Below are positions 24,746 to 33,158 of a stretch of 64,000 nucleotides of DNA, piece after piece. The notes beneath the pieces are model-generated. The model saw only the letters and a program-made list of their open reading frames with translations, was not told the origin of the DNA and made no database searches. The position numbers and the translations under genes are program-made. Source of the DNA: Skermanella rosea (GTDB lineage: Bacteria; Pseudomonadota; Alphaproteobacteria; Azospirillales; Azospirillaceae); contig NZ_CP086112.1 in the NCBI RefSeq assembly GCF_016806835.2, positions 1-64,000 on the forward strand, in the 5' to 3' direction. The stretch's first letter is position 1; each line of letters opens with the position of its first letter.

Positions 24746-24916
24746 GGGCGAACTCCGGTCCGATAACCGCCCGAGCGTACCGAAACGGGGCAGTCAGCGA
24801 TGCTGTTTGTTCGTGTTATGTTCTTATTTGCCGCCTCCCCATATCCATCGCGCTGAACCCCTCGCAAGTTATCCTGCAGTCGATCCCCACTTGGTGGCGT
24901 CTGCTACATAAGACCG

Positions 24917-24924
24917 GTTCTTCC
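24917..24924. repeat. Right copy of 8-bp target-site duplication
   Basis: GTTCTTCC directly after the right inverted end, identical to 23218-23225. Removing the element and one copy restores the DUF2254 frame. Confidence 0.9.
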
Positions 24925-25892
24925 TGCACGCGGTCGCCCGCTCGATCATCGCCGAGACGGTGATCGGCCGGGTTTCCGGCGACCTGGAGAACAGCGTCCG
25001 GCGCATGCTCCCGGCCGCCGAGGCCGAGCCGGCCCGCGACGCCGCGTTGCCGGAGGATTTCGACGCCCGCGCGGACGTCGTGACGGCCGTCAACGAGGGT
25101 TACGTGCAGTCGATCGACTACGAGAGCCTGCTCGAACTCGCCACTCGGCACCGCGTCCTGATCAGGTTCGACTACCGTGCCGGCGAGTTCATGTGCCGGG
25201 GCGGCTGGCTCGCCTTCGTCTATCCCGGCGACGATCTGAACGGCGAGATCGAGAAGGGTGTCCGGGAAAACGTCCTGATCGGGGACCGGCGCACCCCCGA
25301 GCAGGATCTCGAGTTCTCCATCCGGCACCTGGTGGACATCGCGCTGCGGGCCCTGTCGCCGGCCATCAACGACCCGAACACGGCCATGGCGGTCGTCGAC
25401 CGCCTCCGCGGAGCGCTGGCACAGGCGATGGAAAAGAAGCTGCCCACCACCATCCGCCACGACAGCCGGGGCATCCTGCGCATCGTCGGCGACGACACCG
25501 GTTTCGACGGGATCTTCGACGCGGCGTTCCACCAGATCCGCCAGGCCGCCGCCACCCATCCGGCCGTCGTCATCCACATGCTGGGCGCGGTTTACCGTCT
25601 CGCGGAGCATGTCCGCACCGCGGACCAGTGCCACGCCCTGCTGCGCCATGCCGAGTTGTTCGCCGCCGCCGGCCTCTCCCAGGCCGAGGAGCCCCGCGAC
25701 CGCGCCGACATCGACGGCGCCTTCGCCGAGGCCAAGCGCAAGCTGCAGCGGACCCGGAGCATCCGCCGGGATGCCGCCGGGTCCGGACGGCAGGACCGGG
25801 ATGGAACGGTCGTCATGTGGAGGGGGCTGCCGTCCCCTCCGTGACGCCGAGGTCGTCCCGAAGGCGGAAGCCCGGCCGCGACGGTACCGGCA

Positions 25893-27125
25893 TCAGGCCT
25901 CCGCCAGCACCGGCGCGATCCGCTCCAGCGCCCAGTCCACCTCGTCGCGGGTGATGACCAGCGGCGGGGCGATGCGGATGGTGTGGCCGTGGGTGTCCTT
26001 CGCCAGGATGCCGCGTGCCCGCAGGGCCTCGCAGAAGCGCCGGGCGCCGCCGGCCTCGGGATGCAGCTCGACCGCCAGCATCAGCCCCCGGCCGCGCACC
26101 TCGCGCACCGCGCCGCTCCCCATGCCCGCCAGCTCCCGCTTGAAATAGGCGCCCAGCTCGGCCGAATTCCCGATCATGCCCTCCTCGACCAGCGCCTTCA
26201 GCGCGGCGCGCGCCACCGCGCAGGCCAGCGGGTTGCCGCCGAAGGTGCTGCCGTGCTGGCCCGGCTTCAGCACGCCCAGCACCTCCGTGTTGGAGAGCAC
26301 CGCCGAGACCGGGTAGAAGCCGCCCGACAGGGCCTTGCCGATCAGGGTGACGTCGGCCTCGATCCCCTCGTGCTCCTCGGCCAGCAGGCGGCCGGTGCGG
26401 CCCAGGCCAGTCTGGATCTCGTCCAGGATCAGCGTGACGTTATGGGCGGTGCAGAGCTCGCGCACGCGCTTGAAGTATCCCGGCGGCGGGATGATCACGC
26501 CGGCCTCGCCCTGGATCGGCTCGACCAGGAAGCCCACGGTGTTCGGCGTGATCGCGGCATGGAACGCCTCCGCGTCGCCGAACGGCACCACCCGGAAGCC
26601 CGAGGGGAACGGGCCGAAGCCGCCCCGCGCGTCGGGGTCGGTGGAGAAGCCCACGATGCCGATGGTCCGGCCGTGGAAATTGTCGGAGCAGACGACGATC
26701 TCCGCCTGCCCCTCGGGCACGCCCTTGACCTCGTAGCCCCATTTGCGCACCGCCTTGATCGCGGATTCCACGGCCTCGGCGCCGCTGTTCATGGGCAGGA
26801 TCTTGTGGGAATTGGTCAGCGCCGCCAGCTCCTCGTAGAACAGCGCCAGCTGGTCGTTGCGGAACGCGCGCGAGGTCAGGGTCAGCTTGCCCGCCTGCTC
26901 GACCATCGCCGCGAGGATGCGGGGATGGCAATGGCCCTGGTTCACCGCGGAATAGGCCGACAGGCAGTCCAGGTAGCGGTTGCCGTCCACGTCCCAGACC
27001 CAGACCCGCTCGCCGCGGGTGAGCACGACGTCGAGCGGCTTGTAGTTGTGGGCGCCCAGCGAGTGCTCGATCTCGATCAGGCCGGCGCTCCGGGACAGGG
27101 TGTCGGGGCTGGTGGCGACGTTCAT
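25893..27125 (-). CDS. rocD: Ornithine aminotransferase
   Basis: A 410-residue PLP enzyme of class III. It has [17 protein letters not shown] near the N-terminus, [37 protein letters not shown] and the PLP lysine in [17 protein letters not shown]. It transfers the delta-amino group of ornithine to 2-oxoglutarate, giving glutamate semialdehyde. It lies downstream of arginase on the same strand (28 bases apart), forming an arginine-to-glutamate route. Confidence 0.95.
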   Translation of the reverse strand: MNVATSPDTLSRSAGLIEIEHSLGAHNYKPLDVVLTRGERVWVWDVDGNRYLDCLSAYSAVNQGHCHPRILAAMVEQAGKLTLTSRAFRNDQLALFYEELAALTNSHKILPMNSGAEAVESAIKAVRKWGYEVKGVPEGQAEIVVCSDNFHGRTIGIVGFSTDPDARGGFGPFPSGFRVVPFGDAEAFHAAITPNTVGFLVEPIQGEAGVIIPPPGYFKRVRELCTAHNVTLILDEIQTGLGRTGRLLAEEHEGIEADVTLIGKALSGGFYPVSAVLSNTEVLGVLKPGQHGSTFGGNPLACAVARAALKALVEEGMIGNSAELGAYFKRELAGMGSGAVREVRGRGLMLAVELHPEAGGARRFCEALRARGILAKDTHGHTIRIAPPLVITRDEVDWALERIAPVLAEA

Positions 27126-27153
27126 GGGTTCGGTCTCCTCGCGGCTGGTTCGT

Positions 27154-28134
27154 TCAGGCGACGCGGATGCGCCGCGCCGGGCGGTCGATGATGGTCCGGC
27201 CGAACAGGCTGGCGGCCAATTCGGTCAGCAGGCGGGCGCTCTTGCCGCGCTCGTCCAGGAAGGGGTTCAGTTCGACGATGTCGAGCGACCCGACCAGCCC
27301 GCTGTCGTGCAGCAGTTCCATGATCAGGTGCGCCTCGCGGTAGGTGGCGCCGCCGGGCACCGTGGTCCCGACGCCGGGCGCCAGGCCGGGGTCGATGAAA
27401 TCCACGTCCAGGCTGACATGCAGGTGGGCGTCGCCGCCGGCGATCCGGTCGAGCATCCGCCGCAGCGGGACCGAGACGCCGGTCTCGTCGATCGCCCGCA
27501 TGTCGGAGACCTGGATGCCGCGCGCCTGGACCGCCTCGCGTTCGGTCGGGTCGATCGAGCGCAGGCCGAACAGGTGGAAGTTCTCCGCCCTGACCGGGAC
27601 GAAGGGCCGGTCGCCCAGCAGGGGCCGCAGGCTCCGGTCGCCGCAGGCGAAGGCGACCGGCATCCCGTGCATGTTGCCCGACGGCGTGGTCGCCGGCGTG
27701 TTGAAATCGGCATGGGCGTCGAGCCAGAGCACGAACAGCTCCCTGCCCGCCTCCCGGCAGTGGCGGGCGATGCCGCTGACCGTGCCCATGGACAGGCTGT
27801 GGTCGCCGCCCAGGAAGATCGGGAACCCGCCGGCCCGCGCCATCAGGTAGGCATGGTCGTGGATCAGCCGGGTCCAGGCGGCGATATGGCCGAGGTTGCG
27901 GCACGCGGCGGCGGCGGCCGGGGCCATCTCGACCTCGACGGGCGCCGGGTGCGGCAGGTCGCCATGGTCGACCACGGCGTGGCCGAGTTCGCCCAGCAGG
28001 GCCGGAAGACCGGCGGTGCGCAGCGCCGCCGGCCCCATCACCGAGCCGGCCTCGCCGGCGCCCAGTTCGAGCGGGATGCCGAGCAGCGATACCCTCGCCG
28101 ATTGCCGGGATTTGCCCGAATCCGTCCAACGCAT
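27154..28134 (-). CDS. rocF: Arginase
   Basis: A protein of about 326 residues. The manganese ligands are in [25 protein letters not shown] and [17 protein letters not shown]. It hydrolyses arginine to ornithine and urea. The start [19 protein letters not shown] at 28134 follows a weak GGAG; the frame continues upstream, but that part overlaps the regulator's promoter area. Rules for the operon: rocF then rocD, with a divergent Lrp/AsnC gene probably controlling them. Confidence 0.95.
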   Translation of the reverse strand: MRWTDSGKSRQSARVSLLGIPLELGAGEAGSVMGPAALRTAGLPALLGELGHAVVDHGDLPHPAPVEVEMAPAAAAACRNLGHIAAWTRLIHDHAYLMARAGGFPIFLGGDHSLSMGTVSGIARHCREAGRELFVLWLDAHADFNTPATTPSGNMHGMPVAFACGDRSLRPLLGDRPFVPVRAENFHLFGLRSIDPTEREAVQARGIQVSDMRAIDETGVSVPLRRMLDRIAGGDAHLHVSLDVDFIDPGLAPGVGTTVPGGATYREAHLIMELLHDSGLVGSLDIVELNPFLDERGKSARLLTELAASLFGRTIIDRPARRIRVA

Positions 28135-28250
28135 GTGCCGATCGCTCCGATGATGTGAACCGGAGACGAGGATGACGTCACGTCCTGCCAACGAACAGCC
28201 AGGGATGTGCTAAGCTTTGCCGAGTCCATCAAGCAGATCGCCAGGCCCCG

Positions 28251-28709
28251 ATGACGGATCGCCAATCCTCCCCCCGGCCCTCCCCTGCGCTCGACGCGAC
28301 AGACCGCCGGCTGATCGAGCTTCTGCGCGACAATGCGCGCCTGCCGACCGCGACGCTCGCCCGGCATCTCGGCGTGTCGCGCGGCACGGTGCAGAACCGG
28401 ATCGACCGGCTGATCCGGGACAAGGTGCTGCTCGGCTTCACCGTCCGTCTGAGCGGCGACGCCGGGGCCAGCCCGGTCCGCGCCATCGCCTCGCTGGAGG
28501 TGCGGTCGAGCGACCACCGCTCCGTGCTGGCCGCCCTGAAGCGCATCCCCGAAGTCACCCGCGTCCATTCGACCAACGGCCGCTGGGACCTGGTGGCGGA
28601 GATCAATACCGCCGACCTCGCGACGCTCGACCGGGTCCTGACCGAGATCCGCTCCACCCGCGCGATATCCCACTCGGAAACCAGCATCCTGCTGGCCGAG
28701 GTCGCGTGA
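28251..28709 (+). CDS. Lrp/AsnC-family regulator
   Basis: A 152-residue protein with an N-terminal helix-turn-helix (LIELLRDNARLPTATLARHL, VSRGTVQNRIDRLIRDKVL) and a C-terminal RAM ligand domain (RAIASLEVRSSDHRSVLAAL). It is divergent from rocF-rocD, with about 115 bases between starts, so it probably activates arginine catabolism in response to arginine or ornithine. Confidence 0.9.
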   Translation: MTDRQSSPRPSPALDATDRRLIELLRDNARLPTATLARHLGVSRGTVQNRIDRLIRDKVLLGFTVRLSGDAGASPVRAIASLEVRSSDHRSVLAALKRIPEVTRVHSTNGRWDLVAEINTADLATLDRVLTEIRSTRAISHSETSILLAEVA

Positions 28710-28721
28710 TGCCGTCCCTCC

Positions 28722-30704
28722 TCAGACCGGAATCCCGATGCCCGGCCCGACCCGGCGGATCAGATCGGCCACCGGCGGCCGGAGCGTCCGGAACGCCGTC
28801 AGGAAATCCTCGCACCGGTATGACGGCATCTCCGCCTTGATCCGCCGGGCATGGGTCCGCGCCTCCTCCCGCCGGTCCGCCAGGGCGTCGCAGAAGGCCG
28901 CGATGGCATGGATATGGACATGGGCGTTGGGCCGGCGCGCCGCCCGTTCGCCCCACGCCGCCGCTTGGCCGTAGTCACCCAGGTTCAGCCAGGCCAGGGC
29001 CCGCGCGCCCAGCATCGCGAACAGCAGGGGATCCAGGGGGCTCAACCGCTGCGCCAGTTCGGCGGCCTCCAGGGCCGCCGCGGCGTCGCCGCCCTGCGAC
29101 TGGACGAAGGCGATGGTGTAGTGGCCGAGGGCGAAGTTCGGATTGAGATCGACCGCCACCCCCAGCTCCTCCACCGCGGGGTCCTGGCGCTTCAGGAGCC
29201 ACAGGGCGCGCCCCAGCACCCAATGGGTCGTCGGGTCCCGCTCGTCCAGGGCGACGCTCTGCTCGGCGAAGCGGTAGGCGCGGTCGGCCTCGCGCCGCCA
29301 GTCGCCCAGGCGATGCAGGAAGGCGTCCTGGAAATGGGTGAAGGACAGGCCGGCATGGGCGCGCGCGCTCAGCGGATCCAGCCTCAGCGCCTGCTGGAAG
29401 AAGCCCCGCGCCGTGTCGTTGTCGCCGCGGGTAAAGCGGAACATGTGCCACAGGCCGCGGTGATAGGCGCCCCAGGCGTCCAGCCGTTCGGAAGGCCATG
29501 TCAGCGACCGCCGGATCTCCGCCACCTCGATCTCCGTCTCCAGGACGGCGGCGATCCTGGCGGTCAGCTCGTCCTGGACCGCGAACAGGTCGTCCAGCCG
29601 CCTTTCCAGCACCTCGCTCCACAGCACGGTCCCGCTCCCGGCGTCCACCAGCGTCACCGCCAGCCGCAGCCGGCCGCCATGGGTGCGGACCGTGCCGGTG
29701 ACCAGGTACCGGGCGCCGAGCGCCTCGCCCAGGCTGCGCGGATCGATTCCGACGCCCCGGAAACGGAACGACGAGCCGTGGGCGATGACGAACATCGACC
29801 GCAGCCTGGACAGCCGCGTCAGGATGTCGTGGGCGAGGCCGTCGGCGATCCCCCCGCCTTCGGCCGGTCCGTCCAGCGTCTCGAAGGGCAGGACCGCCAG
29901 CGACGGCTTGCCCGGAAGCCCCTGGGGCTCCGGCCCGGAGGATACCGCCGGCTGGGGAGCCGCCGGCGAGGCCCAGGCCCGGGCGCGGATGCTGCGCAGC
30001 AGCTCCACGGTCCGCTCCTCCGGCTCGGCGTCGAGCCGGCGGCGCACCGCCTCGGCGCAGGCGTGGTATTGCAGGATCGCCTCCGAACGCCGCCCGGCCT
30101 GCGCATGGCCCCGCATCAGGCTGCGGTGCGCCTCCTCGCAGGCGGGATCCAGGACCAGCCAGCGCTCGGCCGCCGAGGCGGCGCCGTCCCAGTCCCCCCG
30201 CTCCTCGCACAGCGCGGTCAGGCGGGCGAAGACGCCGCCCGCGATCCGGGCGACCCGCGCGCGCTCGCCGGACAGCCACGTGTCGAAATCGTCCGAGCCG
30301 GTCTCCTCCCCCGGCAGGAGCGGCCCGGCGCACAGGTCGGCGGCGGCGCGCAGGGCGTCGGGGGTGCCCTCCCGGGCCAGCCGCTCGACGGCGGGAACGT
30401 CCACCCGCCCTTCCGGCAGCGCCGTGGCGACCGTGTCGCCGCCGGTCCGGATCAGGTCTCCCCCCGCCCGCTCGCCGAGGCGGCGGAGTTCCGTCAGCCC
30501 CTGGCGCAGGCAGTGGCGGGCGCTCCGCTCGTCACGGTCCGGCCACAGCAGGCCGGCAAGGCGTTCCCGGGGCACCGGCCGCGCCGCGTTCAGCGCCAAA
30601 TAGGCTAGCAGCATCCGCGTCTTCCGCCCCGGCAACGCGACCTCGCGCCCGCCCGCGTCGGCGAGCGAGAAGCCGCCCAGCAAACGAAGCGTCGGTCCGT
30701 CCAC
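28722..30704 (-). CDS. SARP/BTAD-type regulator with TolB-like and TPR regions
   Basis: A 660-residue protein. The N-terminal OmpR-like winged helix covers about 1-95 (LRLLGGFSLADAGGREVALP, RKTRMLLAYLALNAARPVPR). The bacterial transcriptional activation domain is at about 100-245 (DPACEEAHRSLMRGHAQAGR). A TolB-N/adenylate-cyclase-type segment follows (SLAVLPFETLDGPAEGGGIA, about 270-400), and TPR-like helices fill the rest (ARGFFQQALRLDPLSARAHA). Such proteins are cytoplasmic activators or signal integrators. It is divergent from the methyltransferase, its probable target. Confidence 0.87.
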   Translation of the reverse strand: MDGPTLRLLGGFSLADAGGREVALPGRKTRMLLAYLALNAARPVPRERLAGLLWPDRDERSARHCLRQGLTELRRLGERAGGDLIRTGGDTVATALPEGRVDVPAVERLAREGTPDALRAAADLCAGPLLPGEETGSDDFDTWLSGERARVARIAGGVFARLTALCEERGDWDGAASAAERWLVLDPACEEAHRSLMRGHAQAGRRSEAILQYHACAEAVRRRLDAEPEERTVELLRSIRARAWASPAAPQPAVSSGPEPQGLPGKPSLAVLPFETLDGPAEGGGIADGLAHDILTRLSRLRSMFVIAHGSSFRFRGVGIDPRSLGEALGARYLVTGTVRTHGGRLRLAVTLVDAGSGTVLWSEVLERRLDDLFAVQDELTARIAAVLETEIEVAEIRRSLTWPSERLDAWGAYHRGLWHMFRFTRGDNDTARGFFQQALRLDPLSARAHAGLSFTHFQDAFLHRLGDWRREADRAYRFAEQSVALDERDPTTHWVLGRALWLLKRQDPAVEELGVAVDLNPNFALGHYTIAFVQSQGGDAAAALEAAELAQRLSPLDPLLFAMLGARALAWLNLGDYGQAAAWGERAARRPNAHVHIHAIAAFCDALADRREEARTHARRIKAEMPSYRCEDFLTAFRTLRPPVADLIRRVGPGIGIPV

Positions 30705-30895
30705 GCGCCCTCCGGGGGAGCTTGCCCGAGCACCGGACCTTAGCAGGTCCGGTGCCGGCTGTCAGAGGCGCTTACGCCCGACCGGGCCATCCCCCGAAAG
30801 AGACCGCGTCCTGACGCCTGGCTGACGCCGGCCGGACGGCGGGCTGACGCCGGCGCGCGATCCTGGTCGCCGAAACCGGAAACGAGGAGCATGAC

Positions 30896-31708
30896 ATGAA
30901 CGTCCAGACCAACCCCCTTCCCGCCATCCAGCCGCACAACGAGCGCGCCGCCTCCGTCTGGAGTTCGGGCGGGCGCGACTACGAGGAGATCATCCGCGGC
31001 GTCTATGACGGCATCGATACGACCGTCGCGGCCCTGGCGCCCCGGCCGGGCGAGCGCATCCTCGACGTCGCGACCGGCACCGGCATCACCGCCCGGGCCT
31101 GCGCGCGGCGCGGCGCCCATGTCACCGGGATCGACATCGCCGCCGGCCTGCTGGACGCGGCGCGCGGCTTGTCGGACGGGCTCGCGATCGACTACCGGCT
31201 GGGCGACGCCGAGGCCCTGCCGCTGGCGGACGCCGGCTTCGACGCCGTCGTCTCGACCTTCGGCGTCATGTTCGTCGGCCGTCCCGAGGCGGCGGCCGGG
31301 GAACTCGCCCGCGTCTGCCGGCCGGGCGGACGGCTGGCGCTGGCGACCTGGACGCCCGACGGCACCATCGCCGAGATGTTCGCCGTCATGCGGCCCTACA
31401 TGGCGGCCCCGCCCGCCGTGTCGCCGTTCGACTGGGGCCGCCCGGAGCGGCTTCGGCAGCTGCTGGGCGACGCCTTCGACCTGACCATCCGGGTCGAGAC
31501 CAGCCACTATGTGGAAACCGGCGGCGAGGCGGCCTGGAACACCTTCGTCACCGGCTACGGCCCGACCCGCGCCCTGGCCGCCAGCCTGGACGAGGACCGC
31601 CGGGCCGCGCTGAAGCGCGACTTCGTCGCCTTCCACGAGCGCTACCGCGAAGGCCAGGGCATCCACGTGCCCCGCACCTTCGTGCTCACCCTCGGCACCC
31701 GCCGGTGA
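30896..31708 (+). CDS. SAM-dependent class I methyltransferase
   Basis: A 270-residue enzyme. SAM motif I is ILDVATGTGITARACARRGA, then VTGIDIAAGLLDAARG; motif II/III follow (DAVVSTFGVMFVGRPEAAAG, LARVCRPGGRLALATWTPDG). The substrate cannot be told; the family includes UbiE-like and small-molecule methyltransferases. GAGGAG precedes the ATG. It is divergent from the SARP-type regulator. Confidence 0.85.
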   Translation: MNVQTNPLPAIQPHNERAASVWSSGGRDYEEIIRGVYDGIDTTVAALAPRPGERILDVATGTGITARACARRGAHVTGIDIAAGLLDAARGLSDGLAIDYRLGDAEALPLADAGFDAVVSTFGVMFVGRPEAAAGELARVCRPGGRLALATWTPDGTIAEMFAVMRPYMAAPPAVSPFDWGRPERLRQLLGDAFDLTIRVETSHYVETGGEAAWNTFVTGYGPTRALAASLDEDRRAALKRDFVAFHERYREGQGIHVPRTFVLTLGTRR

Positions 31709-31740
31709 TCCAGAATCCGAATGGGAGGCCTTGCGGTCCG

Positions 31741-31840
31741 GCGTAGGTCGGCCTCGGCCGCAGGCCGACGCCGACGCCCTTTCCGGAGCGTCGGTGCAGG
31801 GTGTCGGCGTTCGCCCTTTCGGACGAAGGCCGACCTACGC
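31741..31840. repeat. Dispersed palindromic repeat, GTAGGTCGG type, copy 1
   Basis: Perfect 13-base ends: GCGTAGGTCGGCC at 31741 and its complement ending at 31840. The interior contains GTGTCGGCGTTCGCCCTTTC, also found in other copies. It lies between the convergent methyltransferase and GT4 genes, and could serve as a transcription-ending hairpin there. Confidence 0.75.
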
Positions 31841-31903
31841 CCGAGGGAGGAAATCCAAGGGCTTTCAGGCTTTGGAGATCATGCGAACCGGTCGAAACCG
31901 CCC

Positions 31904-32947
31904 TCAGTCCCGTCCTCCGGCCAGCAAGCGCCGGTAGATCGCGACATAGTCCGCGGCCATGCGGGTGTCGGTGAAGCGTTCCTCGAAGCGGCGGCGGACG
32001 GCGGCGCGGTCCAGGTCGGCGGCGCGGCCCACCGCGTCCACCGCCGCCTCCAGGCTGGTGACGGCGAAGCCGGTGATCCCGTCCTCGACCACCTCCGGCA
32101 CGGCGCCGCAGCGGTAGGCCACCACCGGGGTGCCGGTCGCCATGGCCTCGATCATGACCAGCCCGAACGGCTCCTCCCAGTCGATCGGGAACAGCAGCGC
32201 GCGCGCCTTGCCCAGGAAGCCGTCCTTCTCCGCGTCGTTCAGCTCGCCGACGACCTCGACCAGCGGATTGTCCAGGTACGGCTTCACCCGCTTGTCCCAG
32301 TAGGGGCGGTCCTGGTCGTACAGGGTCCCGGCCAGCTTGATCGGCATCCCGGCGGCCAGCGCGATCCGGATCGCCTCGTGCGGCTGCTTGGTCGGCGAGA
32401 AGCGGCCGATGAAGGCGAGATAGCCCCCGGGTTCGGGATTGAAGTTGTACAGATCAGCGGGAATGCCGTGATACACCGTCCCGGCCCAGCGCGCCTGCGG
32501 CAGCGGCAGTCGCTGGCGGTCGGAGATCGACACCAGCGGCATTTCCGGAACGGCATCGTACAGGATCCGCATGTCCGGCCCGCCCAGCGGCATGTGGAAG
32601 GTGGTCACGGTGCGGTCGGCGACGTCCATGAAGCAGGGGAAATGCATCCCCTCCTCGTGGAAATGGACGATGTCGAACTCTTCCAGGTGCCGGCGGACCA
32701 GCGCGAAATGGGCGGCGAAGTGGGGCAGCGCGTTGGCGACCTGGCTGCCGTTCAGCGCCGTCGCCCGCGACGCGAGCAGCCGGGCCGAGGTGACCGCGTC
32801 GCCGCAGGCGAACAGCGTGACGTCGTGCCCGGCGGCGACCAGGGCCTCGGTCAGGTACGAGACCGCCCGTTCCGTTCCGCCGAAGCGGGTCGGCGGGATC
32901 GGGAAGATGATGGAACCTACCTGGGCGATTCGAAGCGGGCGCGGCAT
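31904..32947 (-). CDS. GT4-family glycosyltransferase
   Basis: A 347-residue GT-B protein. The N-terminal domain begins MPRPLRIAQVGSIIFPIPPT with GGTERAVSYLTEALVAAGHD; the C-terminal domain has AFIGRFSPTKQPHEAIRIAL and the sugar-nucleotide motif EEPFGLVMIEAMATGTPVVA. It transfers a sugar from a nucleotide donor; acceptor unknown. Same strand as the NRPS, 211 bases downstream, with an AT-rich gap; a link to the NRPS product is possible but not shown. Confidence 0.9.
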   Translation of the reverse strand: MPRPLRIAQVGSIIFPIPPTRFGGTERAVSYLTEALVAAGHDVTLFACGDAVTSARLLASRATALNGSQVANALPHFAAHFALVRRHLEEFDIVHFHEEGMHFPCFMDVADRTVTTFHMPLGGPDMRILYDAVPEMPLVSISDRQRLPLPQARWAGTVYHGIPADLYNFNPEPGGYLAFIGRFSPTKQPHEAIRIALAAGMPIKLAGTLYDQDRPYWDKRVKPYLDNPLVEVVGELNDAEKDGFLGKARALLFPIDWEEPFGLVMIEAMATGTPVVAYRCGAVPEVVEDGITGFAVTSLEAAVDAVGRAADLDRAAVRRRFEERFTDTRMAADYVAIYRRLLAGGRD

Positions 32948-33158
32948 GGCATCGGTCTCGGCTGTCGGTGAAAATTGAGCGAGGGGGCTATGCCGCCCGC
33001 ACCAATGTTGTGGAACTCAGGATCGCACGCGGTCGGTGGAGCAGTATTGACGCGATTAAATAATTACAAACTCCACCATCAGTAGATTATCTTCGGACAT
33101 CAGGTCAATTGGAATTCCTGTCTTCCGGTTTTTAAACTTTTATGTAGGCTCCACCGCA

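Larger units (their letters stand above)
23226..24916. mobile_element. IS1595-family insertion sequence (1,691 bp) with passenger gene
   Basis: Terminal inverted repeats of 25 bases match in 24 positions (23226-23250 and 24892-24916; both begin CGGTCTTATGTAGCAGAC). The element is flanked by the 8-bp duplication GTTCTTCC. It carries a transposase on the minus strand and a small accessory gene on the plus strand that converge and overlap by 23 bases at their 3' ends. Confidence 0.93.
22748..25844 (+). pseudogene. DUF2254 membrane protein gene interrupted by an IS1595-family element
   Basis: The 5' part (22748-23225) encodes the N-terminus MHGKLFNLWDKVHTSLWLVP with several membrane helices. The 3' part (24925-25844) encodes the soluble half (DYESLLELATRHRVLIRFDY, SIRHLVDIALRALSPAINDP), typical of DUF2254. 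Between them is a 1,691-bp insertion with one copy of an 8-bp duplication. Joining the parts gives 1,398 bases, one frame of about 465 residues, with the junction reading LLFFLHAVARSI as expected for the family. The insertion therefore looks recent and clean. The 5' fragment runs on into the element to a stop at 23299. DUF2254 function is unknown. Confidence 0.9.
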
